Origin: Paraphoma chrysanthemicola
Lineage: Eukaryota > Ascomycota > Dothideomycetes > Pleosporales > Phaeosphaeriaceae
Direction: 5' to 3'
Assembly: GCA_020744225.1 (NCBI GenBank)
Contig: JAGMWG010000013.1
Span: 434,001 to 498,000 of the forward strand
Length of the DNA stretch: 64,000 nucleotides
Shown piece by piece: positions 33,248-44,990 of the stretch (position 1 is its first letter; each line of letters opens with the position of its first letter). The notes beneath the pieces are model-generated. The model saw only the letters and a program-made list of their open reading frames with translations, made no database searches and was not told the DNA's origin. The translations under genes were made by a program, and so were the position numbers.

Positions 33248-35069
33248 GCAAAGCTGGATGATATGGTTTTCTGCAAATAGGCGTATTTGGGTGATAGGCA
33301 TTTTTGTAAGGTGTTTGGGCGTGAGAATAGCTAGACGGGGCTTTTTCCGTGGGGTGTTTCATAGCATAGGAGCCGATGGCTTGAAAAGTCACATATATCA
33401 AATCTTCATACTGTTTAGACTCACTGTATGTCCTACTTGTAATGAGCAGGTGATAAACATGCACATGCTCACTAATCTGATGGGCATCGCGCGTATTGAC
33501 ACAGAGATCTCGGGTGGCACTGTACATATTGTGTCATAAAGATCACTCTTCGCTTTCTCCTGAACAGCGTTAAGAGGGCATTTGGGGAATCGGATGAGAC
33601 GGTGAGCAACATTGCGTGGGGAAATGACAATTGAGATTGCCATGTAGTGGGTATGGACTAGTGGCGGGTACTGTGCGCCTTGCCGCACTGCCATACTTAA
33701 GGCTAAATCTACCTGTTCTCGATGTTAGTTCAACCGCAATTGGCGTTGATGCTGCTGCGAAATACAATGCGGATTCCCTCAAACTCTTCTTAGTGTAGAT
33801 GATGCTTGTAGACAATCTAGTCCCGAGTGCTTAGCTTGATTGAGAAGTTTGTGAGTGCAGATGTTGCCGCTAATCATGTTGGTCTTGCCGTCTAAGCAAC
33901 AGGTCTCGTAGTTGGCCTGAGAAGATTGGCGGCGGGAAAGTATCAAGGTAGTACTAAACAACCAGGCTTGTTTCTCGACACTGTCGTATTTATCTGAATA
34001 AACAGAGAGCATGAATCTGGACGTGACTTGACTCCACATTTGGCGCGGGTCAGGTTGTAAGGATCGGAATGTGATGTTTCGAATCTTGCTTGGGTTGTAG
34101 GTCTGTGCTTCTTCATTGTCCCTGCCTTCCGCGGCACTTGATGACACAAACGAACACGGCAAGCCAAGTCGTTGCGACCAGTCTTGTGTCTGAGAGAGTC
34201 TCTTTATAAGGTTGCTTGATCGGAGAAGTGGGCTTGGTAATGCGCGATCAGGTTAGTGCTCTAGCGTGGCTCACTCCTGACGGCATTCACGATTTTTGCC
34301 TATTCAATATCGCGGCAAACGTGCTGCTATTGATCTCAACTGCCGTTACAAGTGCCTGTGATACTTCGATACATGGTTCTAGATCCGAGCACTGGTCAGT
34401 GTCATTGATCAAGAACCCGCAATTCTTTCATCCAACCACATGAGGCTCTTGGCACAATCTGAGCACTGCAACATTACCAGGGCAGAAGCCATACACAGCC
34501 GTGCGACATAACGATTTTGCGCAAAACGCATTCTTTGCAATATGGGTCCTCGTCGCTTATCGTATAACATCCAATGAGGGACTTTCAGAAACATCCCGAA
34601 TGCCGGTAGTTGATACCACCCTGTTCGTAGATTAACGAGCAGTGCGGAACTTGAAACAGGTGACCTTTTTGTTGGAAGGTTTAGATATGCCCCGGATCTT
34701 GGCGCGCAGTGGAGATCATAAGGCTTGGTTATACCCGGGTTCTTGGCCACCGCTTAATACTGTTTCAACATGTAGTTGGTGTTCCACCCGAGTCCTGTAA
34801 TCTGTGAGAGTGATGCCAAGAACGACCAAAAAGGTGGGGGCAGGGCGTTATGGCAGCGTGACGGCATATCAAGCGAGTGGCTGACCATCGCGATATGAAT
34901 GAGTCCAAGAATATAGGAGAAACTTGATGAGATGAAAGGAATGGTCCCACGACGATGGAAATATTGGCGGTCTATTTTTGCTAGGAGAAGATTGTATAAG
35001 TATCAGGTCTGTCGTGCGCTACGAAGATTCACCGCAGTCAGATAGTCAATTCTTTCGCTTCTTCTCACC
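33248..35069. other. 1.8-kb intergenic region, no supported gene
   Basis: It holds the 3' flank of the sulfatase-like gene and the upstream region of the AA9 gene. Minus ORFs of 127 codons (33779-34162) and 113 codons (34409-34750) are present but have no recognisable domain and are not called. Confidence 0.4.
34995..35000 (+). promoter_or_regulatory. TATA-like box of the AA9 gene
   Basis: TATAAG 75 bp upstream of the AA9 start codon, at a usual spacing for an inducible secreted-enzyme gene. Confidence 0.45.
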
Positions 35070-35774
35070 ATGGTCAAGGCCGTTGCTCTTTTCGCGCTCC
35101 TTGCGCCCCTGGGTGCCAATGCCCACTACATCTTCAATCGATTGATCGTCAATGGCGCGTCGATCGGTGGCGAGTATGCCTACGTTCGCAAGAACAGCAA
35201 CTCATACAACCCGGCCTTCCCCAGCGAGTTGATGAACAGCAACGACCTTCGCTGCAATAAGGGTGCCACGGCTGGCAGCACTGCAACTTATACTGTCAAA
35301 GCTGGGGATAAGCTAGGCTTCAAGATCTTCAACAACGAATTCGTCGAACATCCCGGGCCAGGCTTCGTGTACATTTCGAAGGCACCTGGTGCAGTCAAGG
35401 ACTATGATGGGTCGGGTGATTGGGTTAAGGTCATGGCCAGTGGTCTGAAGAACCCCAGCTCGCCCGGTCAGGACACCGCCTGGGACAGCTGGCAGAAGGA
35501 CAGGCTCGAGTGGACCATCCAGCAGAACATTCCAGCTGGCGAATACCTCGTCCGCGTTGAGCACATTGGTCTCCACGAGGGCCATGTCGGCAAGGCGCAA
35601 TTCTACATTGAATGCTACCAGCTCAAGATCGAGTCCAGTGGCACTGGCAAGCCTAGCCCAACGGTCAAAATCCCGGGGGTCTATTCCGCTAGCGATCCAG
35701 GAATTGCATTTAATAAATGGAACAACCCCAAGAGCTACACGATGCCGGGACCAGCGGTGTGGAACGGACAGTAG
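35070..35774 (+). CDS. AA9 lytic polysaccharide monooxygenase
   Basis: Secreted copper enzyme that oxidatively cleaves cellulose or related glucans. Intronless, 234 residues. The signal peptide MVKAVALFALLAPLGANA ends exactly before His19, which becomes the N-terminal copper-binding residue. The second copper histidine is ~94 (NEFVEHPGPGF) and the axial Tyr ~179 (KAQFYIECYQ). Cys62 and Cys182 are placed for the conserved disulfide, and HIGLHEGH precedes the tyrosine segment. There is no CBM1; a short C-terminal extension ends in MPGPAVWNGQ. All AA9 active-site residues are present. Confidence 0.95.
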   Translation: MVKAVALFALLAPLGANAHYIFNRLIVNGASIGGEYAYVRKNSNSYNPAFPSELMNSNDLRCNKGATAGSTATYTVKAGDKLGFKIFNNEFVEHPGPGFVYISKAPGAVKDYDGSGDWVKVMASGLKNPSSPGQDTAWDSWQKDRLEWTIQQNIPAGEYLVRVEHIGLHEGHVGKAQFYIECYQLKIESSGTGKPSPTVKIPGVYSASDPGIAFNKWNNPKSYTMPGPAVWNGQ

Positions 35775-36307
35775 GAAATTTCATTTGTGCGACGGCAGAC
35801 GAAGACGGCGATGGTGGTGATCGGATGGAGTATTGGCCATAGTTCGTGCCGGAGCTTCTAATACTGTAAATGCATTGCATACAATAACTTTTGAATCTTT
35901 CTGTCGAACTTTGTGGCATTCATAAACTGCGATGCAGACTCGAGGTGAGACAGCTTGTGTGACGTGGTGATGTAGTGGTGGAGTCGCTAAGCTAGCGCGC
36001 GCTGCCCGGGGCAACCACGACCGACTTGGTAAACACATGTCCTCGTTGAGACGTCACACCGCACAAGGCCTGCTTAGTCCAGCCAGACTGCCATAACGCT
36101 CCCCGCTATTCACTGGGTGTGACTTCACCTCGCTCCTCTCTCTGCAACTATCACCACCGAACATCGTCAGTCGCTGGTGCATCGTCCCATTGCATCTCTA
36201 ATCAGCACCGCCTATCGCTCCACGCAAGCGCATGCCGCTAGACCGCCATATGCACACCGAATGAGTTGCAGGCCAACCCACACAACACCATAACTGTTTA
36301 ATTGGAA
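35775..36307. other. Intergenic: AA9 3' flank and Cyk3 promoter
   Basis: About 530 bp with no supported gene. The part before Cyk3 (36110-36260) is C-rich and pyrimidine-rich on the + strand, as expected for a fungal 5' leader. Confidence 0.45.
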
Positions 36308-39300
36308 ATGGCAGTCGGGCAGGCGCTGCCGACGCGCTTTCCGTGCTGGTGCAAGGCGGTATATTCATGGGGCGGAGAGGTGAGTTGGGACAGGAGCCTG
36401 TCTCTGCTGCTGCACCTTAACTGACCGCCTTTTGCAGACAAAACGTGATCTTGGCTTCATAGAAGGAGACCTAATCGAAGTGATCAATGCTGGCGATGGA
36501 TCGTGGTGGATGGGGCGGTTGAAGCGCGACAGGCGCATGGTGGGATTGTTCCCGTCGAACTTCGTCGAGCTGCTCAGCGAAGACTACCAGCCATGGAGCC
36601 GCAATGGCAGTGCAGGAAGCATCGTGTCACGCCAAAACAGTGCCGTGGAGCCGGCAAAGCCAACACCACAGAAGTCGAAGAGCATGTTCAGGAAGCCCTT
36701 CACAGCGTATGCCGCTGCGTCGTCCCCGAACCCGGCCGCTGCTGCGCGAGAGCGCCTGAAGACAGCCAGTGGTATCTCGTCGCCCAATGGCAGCGTCAAG
36801 ACCAAGATGTCGCCCTACTCCTCGATGAAGAGATCGTCGACCGAAAGCCGCGAATCCCCATCGCCCGCTCCCGCCAGCAGAGCGCCCTCAAACCTGCGCG
36901 CAGTCTCGCCTCGTCCACCTCCAGTCCGACGACCAATCTCCCGCGCCGTATCGCCTGCACCATCGAGACACGGCTCACACAACCGCGCACGATCGCCTGC
37001 ACCTCCGTCGAATTATCAGCAGCATGCGCGTGCCGTGTCGCCAGCCCCCCCAGTGCAGCACTACAATCATAGGGCGGTCTCGCCTGCACCACCGCGGCAA
37101 TACCACGAGCAGTACAGAGCAGTGTCGCCCGCACCACAAACACAATATCACGATCACTATAGAGCAGCGTCGCCAATGCCTGCAAGAGACTACCACGATC
37201 CATACCGAGCTGCTTCACCGGCGCCTCCATCAAATTACCAACAGTATGCTCGAGCCGCTTCGCCAGCACCTCCGACAAACTACCAACAGTATGCACGAGC
37301 AGCTTCCCCGGCACCGTCATTTCAGTACCAACAAGATCACTCGCGAGCTGTTTCTCCTGCTCCCTCGTTCCAACAACACTCACGAGCCGTGTCACCAGCG
37401 CCGTCGTTCCAGTACCGCGCCTATGATCGGGGTCCATCCCCATCTCCGTACCAGATGCAATTGGATCAAAGCCGCAGTCCGTCACCGGCGCCATATGAAT
37501 ACCAGAATGAAGAGACGATCGACTCACCGCCACCTCCACCTCCTCCCCATCGCGTCGCATACCAGCCCAGTCGAGCCCCGTCTCCTGCACCACCGCAACA
37601 CAATGGGTACCACACTCCTGAGCCGCCTTCGCCTGACCCGAGAGGGCACAACAAGGGCAGCTTCACACCGTCGCCTCTAACAAACGCCATGAACGATGTC
37701 ATGTCATCGTTACAAGATATGACCATGTCAAGGAGCGCGAATTCGCCAGATGAGCCAGCGACCCCATCACAACCATGGTCTCCAGACGCGTTCGAACAGG
37801 TCTATCAGGCTTCAGCAAAGAAGGTCCGGGCACAGTCGACTGTGGAAGTCGGCAGCCAGGCTGGGCAAGACGACGAAGATGTTGACGAAGAAGGCATACC
37901 AAACGTCAACAACTATGTTAAACGCATGGAGAGCCGATTGCGCCGGATGCAGCAACTGGAAAAGGCCAAGAACGAGGAGCTCTTTATGTCCAAGGAGCAA
38001 GAGGGGCACCCGCCGCCAGTACCGCTGAAGAATTCTTCGCACCAACGAGCAGGGTCATCGATGGGTGAACCAGAGGCCGCAGTTGAAAGAAAGGGCTCCA
38101 AACTTCTCCGCCATCGGAAGTCGGCTTATGACGTCGGCCGTAATGTTTTGGGACGGACCTTTACCAGCAAGACGAATTCTACGACTACGACTCATACCAG
38201 CGCTAGCACCAACCGCAGCCTGATGTCTGGCCACTCTGCTACGAACATGAGTGCTACCAGTGCTGGGAGCTACTATCGAAAGAAGCTTGGCAAGGACGAT
38301 CCGAGACCGAAGAGCATGATGGAGGCTCGAGACGGAGGCGGCAGAGGCTTTGGCTTTGATGATGGGCGACCGGAAACACCGTTCACAGGCGTCACCTATC
38401 ACTCGAGCCATGCCTCTCGCTCAAGACCAGGGTCCAGCCATCAGCAGCAGGACGTTGCCACACCCACAAACGAAGGTTCAGACCCATTGGGTGGCCTCGT
38501 GCAACCGAAACCAAAGCGGAGTGGCTTTTTCCGGAAGATGATCGATACCGCAAAGACGCAGGCGGCCAACGCCCGGAGTACGATTGCTGCTGGGACGATA
38601 AGTAGACCTGGATCCCGAGCTGCAAGCCGTGCTGCGAGCCGCGCTGCCAGTCGGATGGACAACAACGGCCCAACCGCTATCGAAGGACGATCGACAGCGC
38701 AGTCATCCCATGCCGCCAAGGACATGGGCTTGGGATCGATAGACTGGGTACAGGTCCGTCGCGATGTGAACCGATCGAACTCGCTTAGCAAAAACGAGCG
38801 GACAGATCGAGCAGAGCGGTGCCAGATGCTTGACTATCCAGTTCTCCAACCGATCGATATCCTATACGAGTCTGCTGAGGGTGATGAAGGTCTCGATGGA
38901 CTGGCTATTGCAGAGCCTACGGATTTTCAAGCTGTCAGTCTGGCGCATGTTGACAAGAGCGCGCGTTTCATCAACAGTATCCCCCTGGGCACGGCACCAG
39001 CAGCTCTTGCACAGGGCTACGTCTGTCGGCCCTATCGGAGTGACATACAGCGTCTGCGAGCAATCTTCACTTGGGTCAGTGAGCGCATCTCCTGGGAAGA
39101 AGACTTCGAAGGCGACATGGACACGCGTCACGTTCTACAAAGCAAGCGCGGATGTTCACAAGAGATTGCCATGGTTGTTGCGGAGATGTGCGCCTCAGTC
39201 GGACTACACGCTGAGGTTGTTCGAGGTTATCTAAAGACCCCTGGAGAGCCCTTGGACCTGGATAGCGTTGCACGGCCTAACCATTATTGGAACGCAGTCA

Positions 39301-40455
39301 TTGTGGAAGGTGAATGGCGTATGATGGACTGCTCACTTGCTGGACCTACCAATCCGAAACGAGCTCAGTACTCGAACGCTGGTTCGAACGTAGCAGAGAC
39401 GTGGTACTTCCTCGCTCGCCCGATGGAGATGTGCTACTCGCATGTGCCACTGCTGCCAGAGCAACAGCATATCTGCCCCCCGCAACCCCACGAAGTTCTC
39501 ATGGCTCTGCCTTGCGCGACGCCTACTTACTTCAAGCATGGGTTGCACATGGTCGATTTTGACACTAGCCTGTTGTGTCTCGACAACCTGGAGATGGCCC
39601 ATGTTTACATCAATGTCCCAGAGGATGTGGAATGTGTTGCAGAGGTGGAGGCGCGAGCGTACTCGCAGGATATGGATGGCGACTACTTCGAGAACGGGGA
39701 CTTGGTCCGAAAGCCTGCTCTCGCACAAGCAGAGTGGTACGGAGGCCAGAAACGCTACACAGTAAAGGCACTGTTGCCGGGTGATGGAGGTCATGGTGTG
39801 CTGAAGGTTTACGCCGGACCAAGAGGGCTTATGGTAAGATGCTATTTCCATTCAGAGGTAGCTCCATCGCTAACAATTGTAGCATTCGAACAAACTCAAT
39901 CCTCATGCCCTCGCTCTGGGCCTTCCAATGACGCATTCCGGCAGCAATCCTCCGTACTCGTTCTTGACACTCCATCCTACACCGCACGCCCAACGGCACG
40001 ACCTCTATATCGCACAACCTCAATGTGTCAACATAGCTCTCAACAATACCTTCGTCTTCTGCATCCGCCAGCATCCTGCATCGCTGAACCGCTCGCCTGA
40101 GCCAAGCCCGGCCATCCACGGTCGTGCTTCGCCGAATCCATTCGCTCGCCCCGCCTCGGCCATGAGCATGCAAAGCATTTCAGCAAGTGGGTCCAACTAC
40201 ACGAACCCTTCTCAGGCATCCGCAGGCTCTTCAGGAAGCAACAGTATGAAGCCAGCCAAGCTAGCTATACAGACGCCATCGGGCAAGATCATCCGGCTGA
40301 CCAGGAAGAGCGAGCATATGAGCAGCACTAACGATGCTGATGGGACAGCTTGGGAGACGGTGATCAAGATTGGTGAAAAGGGCACATGGCGAGGTCTGGT
40401 GCTCGCCGATCGTAGCGCAAGGTGGTGTGTTTTTGCGCAGTGGGAGTGTGCTTGA
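36308..40455 (+). CDS. cyk3: Cytokinesis protein Cyk3 (SH3 plus transglutaminase-like)
   Basis: Septation factor that acts at the actomyosin ring and promotes primary septum formation. Exons 36308-36379, 36438-39833 and 39883-40455 encode 1346 residues. The 24-codon first exon (LPTRFPCWCKAVYSWGGE) is essential: spliced, it completes the SH3 domain (GDLIEVINAGDGSWWMGRL, VGLFPSNFVELL). A long basic, Ser/Pro-rich linker contains about 15 RA(V/A)SPAP repeats. The transglutaminase-like domain lies at ~890-990 (IFTWVSERISWEED, RGCSQEIAMVVAEMC, RPNHYWNAVIVEGEWRMMDC). A C-terminal beta-rich module follows. Fungal Cyk3 domains are often thought non-catalytic; Cys, His and Asp candidates are all visible here but activity is untested. 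Confidence 0.94.
36897..37595 (+). repeat. Coding repeat: RA(V/A)SPAPx array in Cyk3
   Basis: About 15 degenerate units of 12-20 residues built around Arg-Ala-(Val/Ala)-Ser-Pro-(Ala)-Pro, often followed by Tyr- and Gln-rich spacers (SNYQQYA). Each unit carries a minimal Ser-Pro phosphosite. The array is imperfect at DNA level, so it is probably old and maintained by selection. Confidence 0.8.
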
Positions 40456-40919
40456 TATCTGACGAGTCAAGCTGTTGTTCTTTGATTTGTACAACTATAA
40501 TGATGGCGTGTTTTGTAGTAGTGGTTGTATTTGGCGTTGGGATTGGGCACTAACGATGCATGTCTGCTGCATTGCACGGCGTTTGTCGCATACACGATAG
40601 CAATGAAGCAATCCATCAATATTTGGTACAGCCTGAATGTTGAGGATGTCTTGGTGAAATACCATTCGGACGAGAGTCTGTCTATCTTGAATGTATTTTG
40701 ATCCTGTCGGAAAACATTTTCTAGTATGCTGAGGACATCCAGACGTGCCTAACGCCGGCCTTGCATTCTCCGACCTGAGTCGTACCTGCCAAGCCCGGCT
40801 TATCGATAGCGAGCTCAACTCGCCCCGCTACGACTCATCCCCGCCATAACTTTTCGACTCACGAACGGCACCACTTTACAGCGAAACAAGAGCCTGAAGG
40901 TCCCCACGACACTCAAAGC
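40456..40919. other. Intergenic, Cyk3 3' flank and GluRS promoter
   Basis: A 464-bp gap between co-oriented genes. No additional gene or clear core element was seen. Confidence 0.45.
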
Positions 40920-42913
40920 ATGGACGCTCAGATTGCAGAGTGGCAGAAGCGGGCCGAGGCCTTCAAGCCCCTCAATCTCAAGGGCATTGAACCCTCCCTG
41001 CTCGAGCTGGATGCGCACCTCACGCTCCGCAGCCACATTGTAGGCTACACGCTGTCAGATGCCGACACAACCGTCTGGAGTACGCTGCGTGGTAACCGCG
41101 TGGCGCATGCGTTCATCAAACAGAATCTCATGCCAAACCTGTGTCGCTGGTTCAGGTATATCGAGGAGGCGTACCCACAGAGCGTTGTTGTCGTAGCTGG
41201 AGGGAAGGGCAAGGAGGGAGCCAAGGATGGCAAGGAGAAGAACGACGACGCCAACTACGATATCGGACTACAAGACGTAGGAGATGGCTCAGGCATCGTC
41301 ACCAGGTTTCCACCAGAGCCATCGTAAGTGTGTTCTTAGTTATGTCGGCTGAGCAGGGCTGGATGCATTCGCGACACTATCACGTCCTCGACAGCACACG
41401 CTAACAACACCACAGAGGTTACCTTCACATTGGCCACGCGAAGGCCGCTCTCCTCAACGACTACTTCGCACACGAGAAATACAAGGGCAAGCTGCTGCTG
41501 CGATTCGACGATACCAACCCTACCAAGGAGAAGCAGGAGTACCAGGATGCCATCGTCGAGGACTGTGCTCTTCTGGGTATTAAGCCAGATGCTGTCTCAT
41601 ACACCAGCGACTGGTTCGAAGAGCTGTACCAGCAGTGTGTGCAGATGATCAAGGACGGCATAGCGTACGCCGACGATACAGAGCAGATGAAGATGCGCGA
41701 CGAGCGCATGAACGGCATCGCTAGCGCTCGACGTGACGCAACGGTCGAGGAGAACTTGGCTCGCTTCGAAGAGATGAAGAAGGGCAACGAGGAGGGCGTC
41801 AAGTGGTGCATCCGGGCGAAGATGTCGGTCGACAACCCGAACAAAGCCATGCGCGACCCCGTCATTTATCGCTGCAACCCACAAGACCATCACCGCACAG
41901 GCGACAAATGGAAGATCTACCCAACCTACGACTTCTGCTGTCCTGTAGTCGATGCCATCGAGGGTGTGACACACGCTCTTCGCACGACCGAGTACAATGA
42001 CCGCGACCCGCAGTACCAGTGGTTCATCGAAAACCTCAAGCTTCGCAAGGTCTACAACTGGGGCTTTTCGCGGCTGAACTTTGTGCGCACTGTCCTCTCC
42101 AAGCGCAAGCTCACCAAAATCGTTGACGCCGGTATCGTCTGGGGCTGGGACGACCCTCGCATGCCTACAGTGCGGGGCGTTCGTCGCCGTGGAGCAGTGA
42201 TCCCTGCGCTTCGCGAGTTCATTCTGAAGCAAGGACCCTCGAAGAACATAGTCAATCAAGACTGGTACGCTTTCTGGGCAACCAACAAGAAGTACATCGA
42301 GCCCACCGCTGCGCGCTTCACCGCTATCGACGAGGACTCCAAGGTGCCCGTCACCATCATCGGCGCACGCGAGGGCGTACTCACCGAGGACAAGCCGAAG
42401 CATGCCAAGTACGACCTCGGCAACAAGAAGGTTGTCTTCAGCTCAAACGTCATTCTGGAGCAAGCTGATGCTGCATCTTTCGCACAAGACGAGGAAATCA
42501 CGCTCATGAACTGGGGCAACGCCATCGTCCGCAAGATCAGCCACTCACTTAACCCCCTGAAATTGAAGACTGTCACCGGTCTCGAGTTGGAACTCCACCT
42601 TCAAGGCGATGTCAAGAAGACCAGCAAGAAAGTCACTTGGCTCAGCAGCGACCAAAACTTGATTCCAATAGAGCTAGTCGACTTTGACTACCTCATTACC
42701 AAGGATAAACTCGAGGGCGATGATACACTGGAGGACTTCTTGAACCCACAAACCGAGACAAGAACCAAAGCGCTGGCAGATTGTAATGTTGCAGACCTCA
42801 AGGTTGATGATATTGTGCAGTTTGATCGCAAGGGATTTTTCCGCATCGACAAGGCGTTCGCGCATAATGAGCCGGTCGTAGCGTTCCAGATCCCGACTGG
42901 AAAAAGCAAGTAG
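40920..42913 (+). CDS. GUS1: Glutamyl-tRNA synthetase, cytosolic
   Basis: Charges tRNA-Glu in the cytosol. Exons 40920-41323 and 41416-42913 (92-nt intron splitting the Ser before GYLHIGHAKAAL) give 633 residues. Class I signatures are intact: HIGH at residues ~139-142 and the KMSKS-type VLSKRKL. The N-terminal ~115 residues look like a GST-C-like appended domain (DADTTVWSTLRGN), as in yeast Gus1, where it binds Arc1; a Lys/Gly linker follows. The C-terminal beta-barrel anticodon domain (KVTWLSSDQNLIPIELVDFD) marks the eukaryotic or archaeal GlxRS class rather than the mitochondrial one. It is shorter than yeast Gus1, mainly at the N-terminus. Confidence 0.95.
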
Positions 42914-43803
42914 AGTGTGTTGAAGGTAGACACGGTACAGTTTCGACTACAACTGAGGATGGAACGAGAGAAGCACTTGCCGTGTCAGGATTGGTAGGGA
43001 AGTGCAAATAAGTCAATGAATGGACAAATGAACAAGCAATTTGCGTGCAACTGCGTGCTTCGTGACGTGTGCAGAAGGCGTTGAGGTTGTGACGCGGTCA
43101 AACGTCGTGCGGTTCAAGCTTCGCTGATAGTGATCTGAAGATAGCCACAATCTAGTGTACTTGTTGTTTAAGGGCTATGCGGCACATGCTACGTACAATC
43201 TCGAGCTTGTAAGCCGACAAATATGTACGCCTAGGACGTGTGATCCGACATGTGTGTGCACCAAACAATGTCCTCTAACGCATGGTTGGACTTCGGTCAG
43301 CATGTATCTCATCAACAGTATTGCGGCCCTGTTCGCTCCAAGGTCGAAAATACGCAGCATGTGCACATGCTAAGATTTAATAAGAACATGTCCGGACATA
43401 GGAACTGCCTGCGAATGGGGTTTGAGTCGTTTTATTATGCTTGGTATATGGACATGGTGGATGGACTTGCGTGCTGTCAACAAGTAGGAATAGGTCGACG
43501 TATGCAGATGGTAAATGGCAGTGGTTTGTGTAGGTGAGGAAGTGATGCATATTGAAGTTGACCGGAATAAAAATTGGTTCTTTAGATATTGAGATATGCG
43601 GTTGATAGTCCCATAGTTCTCGAGGCCATTTGGTATGGCCGGGCTATTCCTGCAAAGCTTGCATATCCGTTGGTAAAGGAACCATGGTATCGCCACTGAC
43701 CTATGCGACAAGCGCGCGCAGATTTCTGTTAGCTTAAACATCCCGTCGACTCTGCCGCTCAGTATGTGCCGATTCCACAATCTTGACTGAGAGAGCAGAA
43801 AGC
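42914..43803. other. Intergenic, no supported gene
   Basis: About 890 bp. ORFs of up to ~160 codons on the minus strand lack motifs. Several TGTACATG/ATGTGCACATG-like palindromic words occur near 43245-43370, with no assigned function. Confidence 0.4.
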
Positions 43804-44529
43804 ATGCCGCCCAACCCACCTTCCACCCAAGTTTGGAGCGTAAAAGTCTTCGCATATCGCACCTCTACCCTGGCACGTATCAAGAGAACCCTCCCACAAG
43901 ACCCCAAAATCACACGCGCAGACTACTCCTGGCTCATCGACCCGTCTGTTCTTCTTTGGCCCACCTTCACTGCCCTCATCTCCCATGCTCACGAACTGTT
44001 CACTGTTTGCGACGCCGTGGACTCGATGATTCCCAACCTCAGGAGGAGGTGGTTTCGCGAGCGTATCGCGACCCCGGAAATTTGCCCCAAGACGGACGTC
44101 CTGAGAGTGCGGTACTGGACTACGCCTTTCGTTGAAGAATCGTGCGACGAATGTCGCACAGCTCGATGCGAAGAGGTGGGATTCGACGTTGAGGAACGAT
44201 GTTCAATTTGTCTGCAACCTTATGAACGACGCGATCGGAAGGTCCAAACGGCATGTGGACATGTGTTTGGGAGCGGATGTATCCAGGTCTGGGCGAAGCA
44301 CAATTCCTGATGTCCAGAGTGTAGAAGAGAGCTTTTCACCACAGCGGACTATCTTCCCGCCGCATGTAGACCGTCTTTTCAAGAGTTGAAACGGGCGCTG
44401 CACGACTTTAGGGCTTGGAAAGAAGATGTTATTGGTTGGTTACTGATTGGCTATGCGGAACACGAGCATCTGTCGAAACCGGTAGAGAAACTAGGAAACT
44501 GTTTAGAGACAGCGAGGCGGGCGCTGTGA
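43804..44529 (+). pseudogene. RING-finger protein gene interrupted by one in-frame TGA
   Basis: From ATG 43804 the frame runs 168 codons and ends at TGA 44308-44310. The same frame continues open for 72 further codons to TGA 44527-44529. The stop falls inside a RING: CSICLQPYERRDRKVQTACG, HVFGSGCIQVWAKHNS, stop, CPECRREL. The last zinc-ligand pair CPEC lies immediately after it, so the ended protein lacks half the second zinc site. The fifth ligand position is Gly, as in some fungal RINGs. A CGA-to-TGA transition is the simplest cause. It could be a strain-specific nonsense allele, a sequencing error, read-through, or a young pseudogene. If functional, an E3 ubiquitin ligase role would be expected. 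Confidence 0.65.
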
Positions 44530-44990
44530 GATGTGCGAGATGACACGGAGAAATGTCGACCGAATTTCGCGTTGATGCAGTTGTGGAAGGATTGCGAGGA
44601 TGTTAGTTTGGCCTCGTGAGGTGTGCTTGAGTGTGAGGGACCGAGTTTGATTTGTAAGAGGTTGTGTAAAGTAAGTGTACTATGCGGCCGGTGGAATGCT
44701 GAACGTCGTACTTGTGACAACCAGCAATTCAGATATGCATCCATGCTTCGCATACTAGTAAAAAGGGCAAAAGTTCATCCGTCAGAGCCAGCTCATGCTG
44801 TGTGGGGGCACTGAGTGAATCCTAGGCATATTTCACTCTGCCGTTGCGCCGATGGATCGTGATCAATGGGTGACGAACTTTTCAACTGTGGTGAGTGTGA
44901 TCGCAGGGCATTTTTTACGCCTTTTCAATTCACTCAAAGTCGTCAAGCTCGTAACCACAATTGTCCTGGAGTGGAGTTTCTATTGAGTAG
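44530..44990. other. Intergenic, no supported gene
   Basis: About 460 bp between the RING locus and the 3' end of kinase paralogue 1; nothing recognisable. Confidence 0.4.

Noticed and set aside
34409..34750. 113-codon minus ORF as a gene
   Set aside because: No motif, no splice-compatible extension, and surrounded by stops in related frames.
36432..36440. TTG/intron-derived start for Cyk3
   Set aside because: The conserved MAVG...YSWGGE N-terminus lies in an upstream exon at 36308-36379.
44308..44310. TGA as a selenocysteine codon in the RING gene
   Set aside because: Ascomycetes generally lack selenocysteine machinery, and no SECIS-like element was recognised; mutation or read-through is simpler.
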